From contig CM051034.1 in assembly GCA_027627225.1 (NCBI GenBank), positions 46,687,548 through 46,751,547 on the forward strand: a stretch of 64,000 nucleotides of DNA, read 5' to 3'. Shown one piece after another: positions 55,861 through 64,000 of this stretch (position 1 is its first letter; every line of letters begins with the position of its first letter). The notes under the pieces were generated by a model. The model saw nothing but the letters and a program-made list of their open reading frames with translations. It was not told the origin of the DNA and did not search any database. The position numbers and the translations under genes were made by a program. This DNA comes from Congeria kusceri. Taxonomy: Eukaryota; Mollusca; Bivalvia; Myida; Dreissenidae.

Positions 55861-56736
55861 GTTACATAACTTAAATAGCAAATGAGTGAAATGACTTTAC
55901 AAATCTTATCATCTAAAACCGTAAGGCCCAGAGGTTTTGTATTTGGTTGGTAACATTGTATAGCGGTCCTCTGCAAAGATTGTTCAAATAATGCCCCTGG
56001 GGTCAAAACTGGCCACGCCCCAGGGTCACATGGTTTATTTAGACTTAAATAGCAAAATGACTTTACAAATCTTCTCCTCTGAATCCGCAAGGCCCAGAGG
56101 TTTAATATTTGGTATGTAACATTGTAGAGTTTTCGTCAATAAATATTGTTCAAATGATGCCCCTGAGGTCAAAACTGGCCACACCCCGGGGGTCACATGG
56201 TTTATATAGACTTAAATAGCAAAATGACTTGAACAATCTTCTCCTCTGAAACTGCAAGGGCCAGAGGTTTCATATTTGGTATATAACATCGAATAGTGGT
56301 CCTCTACAAAGATTGCTCAAATGATGCCCCTGAGGTCAAAACTGGCCATGCCCCGGGGGGGTCACATGGTTTATATAGACTTAAATAACAAAATGACAGC
56401 CCCCGGGGTCACATGGTTCCTATAGACTAATATGAAAAATGGGCTTTAAAAATCTTCTCCTCTGAAACCGCATGGCCAAAAGGTATCATATTTGGCTTGA
56501 AACATTGGTCATTACAAATATTGTTCAAATTATGCCCCTGGAGTAGTAGAAAGTGGCCACGCTCTGTGGGTCACATGGTTTATTTAGACTACAAAATTCT
56601 TCTCTTGAAACTGCAAGGCCCAGATCTTTATACTCAGGTAAGTGGTTAAGTGCCTTTGGCCCTCTTGTTATAAGCCATTATGATGCCTTAAACTCAAGTG
56701 AGCGACCTGGGGCCATCGTGGCCCTCTTGTTTTAGT
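55860..56736 (+). mobile_element. HINE-like element, GGCCCTCTTGTT tail, ~5 cores
   Basis: Cores of ~155 bp with GCAAGGCCCAGAGGTTT, a GATGCCCCTGAGGTCAAAACTGGCC stretch and GGGTCACATGGTTTAT. The tail CTCAAGTGAGCGACCTGGGGCC...GTGGCCCTCTTGTTT (56690-56734) is the hairpin-plus-CTCTTGTT end. The head was not seen. Confidence 0.7.
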
Positions 56737-56993
56737 TTAGATTTTTATCAATGTTTTAAGTATATAGAAGAGCTATTTTTCAAACAATGTTAGGTTTATT
56801 CAACTGATTTGTTTTAACATGTTTTGTTTGGCAATATACAAGTGTAATTTGATAAAAAAACAAAAAACGCTCTACATACATTTACTGTTAAAATGATGAA
56901 TTTGAATGGACATTTAAGTAGGTCAAATGTGTACTCATTTATATAATGCATAACCTGAAACATCATTTTCTTACCAAATGCATTTATATATTT

Positions 56994-57165
56994 TGTTCCA
57001 AACGACAGATTTTCTTAAAATTTCGAACATACATACATCAATGTCTACTTACACCAAGACTTTAATAAAAAACTTTTGTTTTTGTCCAAACGACAGATTT
57101 TCTTAAACTTTCGAACATACATCCATCGATGTATACTTACACCAACACATTAATAAAAAGCATTG
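56994..57165. repeat. ~92-bp direct dimer
   Basis: CCAAACGACAGATTTTCTTAAA followed by CGAACATACATMCATC and a CTTACACCAASAC stretch occurs twice (57000 and 57092). Confidence 0.85.
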
Positions 57166-57453
57166 GTCAACGAACCAGTTTTGTTTGAATGGACATTACA
57201 GATTGTCAAATACGAGAATGTACCGAATATACCTGTTGAAACATCAAAATGCACATATGACCAAATGTATGAATATATTAAGTTCCAAATCTCAAATTTT
57301 CTTCAAACCTGGCTTAGACATGCGTCAATGTATATCAAAACTAAAACAGACATAAAAAGTGTGGGCCACCGTGCTTGTTTGGAAAAAAAGTGGACTCTGA
57401 ACATGTTAGCTGGTGAACCTTTCTATCATTCACGTTACGTCTTCACAGTGTAA
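57163..57453 (+). other. Unassigned 96-codon open frame
   Basis: It reads WTLQIVKYENVPNIPVETS, then FQISNFLQTWLRHASMY, and ends FYHSRYVFTV. The amino-acid composition is protein-like, but it starts without a convincing ATG or acceptor and I recognise no family. It could be a terminal exon or a relic of a transposon protein. Confidence 0.25.
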
Positions 57454-58061
57454 CTTTGCAAAAGAAGGGTTGAACAGATCTGTAGATTTTACATTGGTTT
57501 CAGATGTTTTGACAGCACATGTATGCACGGATATTGTGATTAATGACACACTACATAAACACTAACCATTGGCTGGAACTAAAAGACTTACAAAGATATA
57601 CATTTATCGATTGAAATTAGTATATTGTAACGTATATATAATAAAGAACAAATTGATACAGACCGTATCTTTGTCATAACATTTTTAGGGTTGTATTTGT
57701 TTAAGATATTTCGATTATGGAAGAATGACAACTATAATATAAATTATTGTAATTGTGTGGTAAATTATATTGTTAAACACTTTGTTGTTATGTTTGTGAT
57801 AACATTTATTATGACTATTATACTCTTCAGAGCTTGCTTTGTTATATTCCGTTATTTTATAGGTAAGCTTCATTAAATTAAACTGGAAATAACTTCAGTA
57901 GTTCTTTGTGCACAAAAGAAGTCCTTTATCAGCATTAGGCTTCCAGTGTAACAAAAATATTCCCACAATATGGTTGTTATTTAACTATAAACATGTCATC
58001 AAATTTTAATGATGTCGAGAATGTTTGAAATATTAAAAAAAAAAAATGCTTTTGCTCTTTA

Positions 58062-58978
58062 TAATTATGCCCTCCGTCGAAGAAGCGGGGGTGTATTGCT
58101 TTGCAAATGTAGGTCTGTTGGTATGTCGGTTGACCTATCCTTGTTTGGGCAATAAATACAGAACCCTTTGGTCTAGGTTCTTCAAACTTCGTAGGAAGGT
58201 TATAACTAGTAAAAGCTCTTTATTGATTTGGGGGCCTGTGTGTCAAAGTTCAAGATCCAACTTTCAAAAAAGACACATGGTTTTAAAACCTTGTCTGGGC
58301 AATAACTACCGAACCCTTATGCCTAGGTTCTTCAAACGTGGTAGGTAGGTTGATCATGTTAAGTTAAGGCAATTATGAATTTATTAATATTCCAGGTTTA
58401 TAGGAAATGCTGATGAATAGTCGCGAAATTATAAAAAATGGAAGTGTTCTACTAGATGTGTGATTGAGTGTACAGATTATAGTAACAAGATTGCCAGATT
58501 TGCCACAACTGTAGTAACATGAGCTGTTTGTAAAAGAGTTACGCCCCCTGTAGGTTATAAGCAGTCTTTAAAATGTCAAGTTTGCTGAAGATTGGGTGAA
58601 AACGGTTGGACATAGAGAGTGGACACTGCTAAAAAGGCCAATTTAAGACAAATCAAGGGCCATAACTCTGAATTTCCTGGAGTGGTTTTGTTGATCATCG
58701 AGTTTGGTGAAGATCGGACAAAAATGTTTTACTTAGAGAGTGGAAATGGCTAAAATGGCTAATTTTAGATAATTCAAGGGCCATTTTCCTAGGGTGATTT
58801 GGCTAATTAGCAAACTTGGCTGAGATATTATGCCCACAAACATTTTCATGTAGTTTGGTGAAGATCAGATGAAATATGTTGGACTTAGAGAGCGGAAACA
58901 AAGTGGTCCACCAACAAATCCACATATGCAAACCAGTATACCCCGCCATCTTCGAGGGGGGTGGGGGCATGATAATTA
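58062..58978. mobile_element. ~915-bp TIR element, TTATGCCC family
   Basis: The left end ATTATGCCCTCCGTCGAAGAAG...GGGGGTGTATTGCTTTGCA is mirrored at the right by TGCAAACCAGTATACCCCGCCATCTTCGAGG...GGGGGCATGATAAT over ~45 bp. Inside are two cores with TGGGCAATAAMTACMGAACCCTT and several GGGCCATAACTCTGAATTTCC-type units. The head resembles that of the element at 53378, but both ends here carry it, inverted. Confidence 0.78.
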
Positions 58979-59016
58979 AAGTCAATGATACAATTAATTA
59001 AAACTTTTATGTTTAT

Positions 59017-59180
59017 TGAAACACTTTTGAGTCTGTGTCTTGGAAAGAATCAGTTCTTGCTGTCTTTGGGAAAGATCACTGGAATGTTTTTAGAGTATGG
59101 ATCAAACTAACACTTTCACAGTTGCAAGATGGATACCATATGCATAAGACCACTGCGAATGACACCATTGGTGTTCATTT
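59017..59180 (-). repeat. Degenerate SINE copy
   Basis: AGTCTGTGTCTTGGAAAGAATCAGTTCTTG, TGTCTTTGGGAAAGATC and GGATACCATATGC align in order with the SINE at 49657-49836, with many substitutions. Confidence 0.55.
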
Positions 59181-59227
59181 GTAACAATTTTGAGGAATTT
59201 ACGGGCTTCAGAAATTTTTATTTTTTA

Positions 59228-60497
59228 GGTCGACTATTCATCGAATAGTTTGAGCTATACTACTCACCCGTTTGTCGGCGACGGCGTAATGCTCTGGTTA
59301 AGGTTTGCGTGCAACAAGTCCATATCTCGGTAACTAATACAGATATTCAATTGAAACTTCACACATGTGTTCGGGGTCATTATGTGAAGTCACTGACCAA
59401 GGCCCATAACTCTGACCTGCAATTTAGCAGAATTATGCACCTTTTTGTATTAGAAAATCAGGTTAACGTTTGCGTGCAACAACTCCATATTTCTATATCT
59501 ACTACAGATATTCAATTGAAACTTCACACATGCCTTCAGGGTCATTATATAAGGTCACTGGCCAAGATCCATAACTGTGACCAGCATTTTAGCAGAATTA
59601 TGCCCCTTTTTGTACTTGAAAAGTCAAGTTAAGGTTTGCGTGCAAGAGAAAATTCAGGTTAAGGTTTGCGTGCAGCAAGTACATATCTTTGTAACTACTA
59701 CAGATGTTCAATTAAAACTTCACACATATGTTCGGGGTCATTATGTGAGGTCACTGACCAAGGCTCATAACTCTAACCTGAAATTAAGCAGAATTATGCC
59801 CCTTTTTGGACTTAGAAATTCAGGGTAAAGTTTGCGTGCAACAACTGTATATCTCTTTAACTACTACAGATATTCAATTGAAACTTCACATATGTCTTCA
59901 GGGTCATTACATGCATATAATTGTACTTAGAAAATCAGGTTAACGTTTGCGTGCAACAACTCCATATCTCTATATATACTACAGATATTCAATTGAAACT
60001 TCACAAATGTCTTCAGGGTCATTATATAAGGTCACTGATCAAGGCCCATAACCCTGACCTTCAATTTCGTAGCATTAAGCCCCTTTTTGTACTTAGAAAT
60101 TCAGGTTAAAGTTTGCATGCAACAACTCCATATCTCTGTAACTACTAGAGATATTCAATTGAAACTTCACACATGTCTTTAGGGTCATTATATAATGTCA
60201 CTTACCAAGGCCCATAACTCTGACCTGCAATTTAGCAGAATTATGCTTCTTTTTGTATTAAGAAATTTTAGGTTTAAGTTTGCGTGCAACAACTTCATAT
60301 CTCTATATCTACTACTGATATTCAAATAAAACTTCACACATGTCTTCAAGGTCCTTATATAAGGTCACTGGCCAAGACACATAACTGTGACCAGCATTAT
60401 AGCTGAATTATGCCATTTTTTGTAGTGATAAAGGTCTAAAACTCTGACAAGCAGTTGAAAATTCGAGCGCGCTGTCCTGAGGCAGCTCTTGTTATGA
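59228..60497 (+). mobile_element. HINE-like element, ~7-8 cores of ~165 bp
   Basis: The head ACTATTCATCGAATAGT (59232-59248) is a hairpin. Cores carry GGTTTGCGTGCAACAACTCCATATCTC, ATTCAATTGAAACTTCACACATG and AGGGTCATTATATRAGGTCAC. The tail GCTGTCCTGAGGCAGCTCTTGTT (60471-60493) is a hairpin plus CTCTTGTT. The open frames within (59309-59632, 59577-59828, 59921-60109) are by-products. Confidence 0.8.
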
Positions 60498-60629
60498 AAA
60501 GGAAATTGAAATATAAACACCATAAAACTTAACAGTTTATGTTCAGACATTAATACAGTCTTAAGTTTAATGTGATAACCAAATTTCAAATACTACAAAT
60601 TGTTTTTCGGACCTAAATTACTAGCACTA

Positions 60630-60997
60630 TTTAGCTCAATTATTCTCCAGATAGACCGAGCTATTCTACTCACCCATTCGTCAGCGTAATGCTCTGGTTA
60701 TGGTTTGCGTGCAACAAGATCATATTTCTTTATCTACTACATATATTTTATTAAAACTTCACACGTCTTCAGGGTCATTATATGAGGTCACAAATGTGAC
60801 TAGCCCATTTTGTACTTAGAAATATTCAGGTTAAAGTTTGTGTGCAAGTACATATCTCTGTAACTACTACAGATATTCAATTGAGAATTCACACATGTTT
60901 TTGGAGTCATTGTGTATGGGCACTGACTAAGGCCCATAACTTCGACAAAGAGGTACTAATAGTTAAGCGAACTGTCCTGAGACAGCTCTTTTTATCT
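60630..60997 (+). mobile_element. HINE-like element, short copy of the 59.2 kb family
   Basis: TAGCTCAATTATTC and GAGCTATTCTACTCACCCATTCGTC head, two cores with GTTTGCGTGCAA, and the tail ACTGTCCTGAGACAGCTCTTTTTAT at 60969-60995. Confidence 0.75.
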
Positions 60998-61126
60998 TAT
61001 AAATTAATGTTCTCAATAACTTGCGAAACAAGAAAAGACATTGCTGTGTCAAAGCAAAACTTTCCAGGCTTGCTAAGAATTGTTCATTAAACAGATTTAA
61101 GACAATGACCAATAATCCGGACAAGA

Positions 61127-61234
61127 ATGCACTTCAAGGCACCAAGCACTGAACATCTATATTTCAATGACACAGTCAGTCTTGAAGTGTCCAATGCCAT
61201 ATCTGACGGTGGTTCACTGGTCGTTCTTGGAGAA
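61127..61234 (+). other. Possible exon with a strong donor
   Basis: ATG at 61127 opens 36 codons (MHFKAPSTEHLYFNDTVSLE then VSNAISDGGSLVVLGE) ending exactly at GTAAGT (61235-61240), phase 0. The text looks like beta-sheet protein. No partner exon or family was recognised. Confidence 0.3.
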
Positions 61235-61240
61235 GTAAGT

Positions 61241-62390
61241 CTTGGACATTATTATTCTTACTTGTAATAATTACTATATTTAAAGCTCATATTTCAAAGT
61301 TTGAAAAGCACATTGCTTGCACAAAGTTGAACGTTTGACAAATATATGTTATTTTTCGAGAAAATATTGCTACCTGTTAGACATACCCTAGTATTTTTTA
61401 CACAACAATGCATAATAAATATCAATTTTCAAAATAAACATGTTTTTCAACTAAAAACAGCACAAACAGACAAAACGATCGATAGATTCTATAAATTCCT
61501 GTTTTAAAATTACATTTTTTAGAGAAATGTTTTTTCCAACCACTAACTGTGAAACTGTCCCTTTATACTTTGCACTGGATACACTGTGTGCCACTGGAGT
61601 GACACACATACTTTTGACTATAATTGTCTTGCTTTGGAGTGAAGAGACGATCCCAAGAGACTAACTTTTAAGTTTACATATTCTCAAAATATTTACAATA
61701 TTCGTAGGTGTTTTCTCGTTACACGCTACTATGAAATCAGAAACATCATTGCATTGCAGCATCAGTTTTATTGTAGTGTGTAACCTACTTAAATTGTTAT
61801 TATTACAACACAAAAATAATTTAGTCCAAAACAGAAAGTGAAAGTGAAAATTTTCTTCAACTTTTTTTTAAATTCGGAACTAAATAAGCTTTAACATACT
61901 GTATAGTAAAAAATAATTCTGAAAAGACTACTTTTTAAAAGCCAGACGGTCACGTACATAAAGGTTAAGTTATAGCCGTTCGTAAACCATCTTATTTTGT
62001 GATTGTAACACCAATCTGACTGATAATGATACGTCACTCTGTAGGTAATTTTGATAATAAATAAATTGGTAGTGTGTATGTCATTGTCAGCTTAATTCCT
62101 GTAACCCTAGTTAGGTTTGTATGTTTACTATGCTAATTCGTGCAAAGTGAATGTATTTCATAAGCATTTTTATTAGTAATAATACTGATCTTTTTAAGGA
62201 ATAAATTATCTTGAAATTTTAATTTAAAGGGACATACTCAGATTGGCACATTGACAATTTAAACAACTTGTGTCAAATACTCCACATAGGTCATCACACT
62301 ATTTATTATATATAAAGACCTGAATAACACTCCTAATGCAGAAATATATTGGAAATAATGTGTTGTTTATAAATAAACTTAAATTGCAGA
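61241..62390. other. AT-rich sequence
   Basis: No gene or repeat family recognised. Confidence 0.45.
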
Positions 62391-62391
62391 G

Positions 62392-62710
62392 CCATTCAGA
62401 TGGGGAATTTTACGGCAAAAGGGGATGTTTTTTAGAAAAGCATTATTAAATGTTTATATTTTACTTTGTTATAAAACATTAATTGTTTTGTTACAAATGA
62501 TTTCTTAGATTATGCACCAAATTGGTTTGATGAAACATTGCTGGTATAGTTTACCAAAATTCCTCTATCTTAGTTATTTTTTTGTTCTGATTTTGGTAAT
62601 AGTTTTTTTCAAAATAAGGCTTACCTTCTTAGGGGAATTATAAGGTAAATATAGGAGAAAAACATCTACTTTTTAAGCTGGGGAACAGGGCTGAATTTCG
62701 GTCCCAATTG
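62392..62710 (+). repeat. Interspersed repeat, copy 2 of 2
   Basis: Matches 4519-4880 in the same orientation (GGGGAATTTTACGGCAAA, TTTTTAGAAAAGCATTA, TTGGTTTGATGAAAC, AGGGGAATTATAAGGTAAATA). Confidence 0.75.
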
Positions 62711-63066
62711 GCATTAAAAAACACTGAATTGAAATGCTAAATTTACATCATTTGTATCGCTTTTCATTTTGAATATACTTTTGTTTACAGTTTGCACAAA
62801 ACACTTCAAGTTTTCACAAAAGAACATGGCTAGGGGGGCGTAGCCAATTTGGGTTAAAAGTCACTGAAATGTGAACACAGCTGTTATTTTTCAGCTTGCA
62901 GATGCTTTTTTTTAAACTTCAAATTTTATTAAATGTTATTCTAATTGGTGGCTGAAATATTGATAAGTTGTTAAAATCATGTTAGTTTTATTAAAAATGA
63001 TATAAAACATTAAACTGATAAAATTTGTGTTGGTTTATTTCATTGAGCAGCCAATTAGAATCAACC

Positions 63067-63223
63067 ATGGCGAGTGAAAGACCACCACCACTGGGCAGTG
63101 AACACTGCGATGTGGAAAACCGCACAGAAAGCAGCATCAAGTTTTTATTGGAGGCTTGTTTCGAGTATATTGTGGCAGCAGTGGATTGGAGGGACTTATT
63201 GGCCTACCCATACTTTGAGACAA
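63067..63223 (+). CDS. RLR2 exon 1
   Basis: Residues 1-52, a short polar N-terminus (MASERPPPLGSEHC) then CARD helices 1-2. The open frame continues past the donor to 63312, so the exon end rests on the phase match with exon 2. Confidence 0.68.
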
Positions 63224-63828
63224 GTAGCTTGGATAATTTTTTGTATTTTCTGTTTGTTTTAAACTTTTATAATGTATCATATACAACTTATAAGAGATTT
63301 TGGATCTATTAATTTAACACATCATTCTTTGTAAAACTAAATCATGTAAATACCATATTGTTATTTTGGTGAGTTTGGTCAGATTTGGGAATGATTTCTA
63401 GACATATACACAAACTTAAAGGAAGTGCAACATGAATATCATTACAAATTCATGCTTGCATACCTTGTATTCATAACAATTTAGAGTGAAATTATAACTA
63501 TTTAATTATTATTTATTGGATGCAATATGTAATTAATAAGCAATAAGATTAGAACTTTTCCCAATTGTGTATATTTCCCATTGTGAATTTCCCAATCTAA
63601 CCAAGTTACTTTTTCCCAAAAAGGTCAGAAAACAGGCCTAACTGCTTGCTTAGAAGCAAATACAATAAGAAATAAAATATGTGCTTTCAGAAGATATTCG
63701 AAAATTTAAAGACATGGACAAAAAAGGTCCCTCGAATGATGCAACCAGAGAGATGCTTCTCCACATTATTCAAGACGTCCAGCAACCTGATAAATTTTCG
63801 TGTCTCGTAAATGAGCTGCAGAATGCTG
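63067..63828 (+). CDS. Second RIG-I-like receptor (RLR2), CARD exons; 3' end off window
   Basis: Exon 1 (63067-63223) starts at ATG in a strong CAACCATGG context, ~16 bases after a possible 5'-UTR acceptor (GAGCAG, 63045-63050). Its donor is GTAGCT. Exon 2 (63691-63828) has the acceptor TTTCAG and the donor GTATAC. Both junctions are phase 1 and join as PYFETK-DIRKFKD. The product (98 codons) is a helical CARD-like domain: IKFLLEACFEYIVAAVDWRDLLAYPYF, then KKGPSNDATREMLLHII, then FSCLVNELQNAG. The last motif is the helix-6 end seen in RLR CARDs. The exon leaves in phase 1, the phase in which RLR1's linker exon begins, which supports the same gene layout. It could also be another CARD protein, as no helicase exon lies within the window. 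Confidence 0.72.
63691..63828 (+). CDS. RLR2 exon 2
   Basis: Residues 53-98, CARD helices 3-6. The acceptor is CTTTCAG at 63684-63690. The last split codon completes Gly in NELQNAG. Confidence 0.72.
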
Positions 63829-64000
63829 GTATACTGTATTTTTTACTTGCGTTTGGGTTAATTTTAATTAAAACTTAAGAAAATTAAAAAGACATATAAA
63901 AGATAACAGATTAACCGAGATTCTGTAAACAGTATTACAGAAACATTTTCACGTAAGTAACAGTTGTTAGAATGTAAAATTTCTAAAACTAAATATCGAT

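Overview
The window looks like an animal nuclear genome, most likely a bivalve mollusc. The protein-coding genes are split by introns whose phases match across GT/AG junctions. The gaps hold tRNA-derived SINEs, a decayed L1-like LINE, MITEs, and many elements with a hairpin head, a GTCC/GTCG-type tetranucleotide stretch, two to ten tandem cores of about 130-180 bp and a hairpin tail ending in CTCTTGTT. The last design is that of the bivalve 'pearl'/HINE non-autonomous Helentron elements. Species cannot be told from the sequence.

Region by region. 1-2.9 kb: two tandem-core elements. 3.6-19.3 kb (+): 11 exons of a RIG-I-like receptor (RLR1), from a linker just before the Q motif to the stop codon; its N-terminal exons lie left of the window. 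The introns carry several minisatellites and elements. 20.0-26.6 kb: a tandem-core element with higher-order structure, then an inverted element cluster, a SINE and another HINE. 26.6-31.4 kb: a broken L1-like LINE split by a 1.6 kb insertion with a 10-bp target duplication. 33.6-43.3 kb (+): a complete seven-exon gene for a 293-residue protein that I read as a cellular peptidase C76-like (herpes tegument-type ubiquitin protease fold) cysteine protease. A 47-bp minisatellite and a TIR transposon sit in its sixth intron. 45.0-46.0 kb: a decayed copy of exons 2 and 3 of that gene, with a 409-bp TRIM-type LTR retroelement inserted at the splice donor. 49.0-52.5 kb (+): a secreted C1q-domain protein with signal peptide and coiled coil. 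53.0-61.0 kb: repeats, including a second copy of material from the C76 gene's sixth intron. 63.07 kb to the right edge (+): the first two exons of a second CARD gene, best read as the start of a second RLR (RLR2).

How the genes may fit together. RLRs sense cytosolic viral RNA and are controlled by ubiquitin, C1q-domain proteins are secreted recognition factors in bivalves, and the C76 fold is known as a deubiquitinase. Finding an RLR, a C76-like protease, a C1q gene and a second RLR head-to-tail on one strand suggests an innate-immunity cluster shaped by tandem duplication. A functional link between them is inference only.

The observations I rate highest are the stand-alone C76-like protease gene, and the TRIM whose LTRs contain a tRNA-like Pol III region together with a Lys-tRNA primer site, polypurine tract and target-site duplication.
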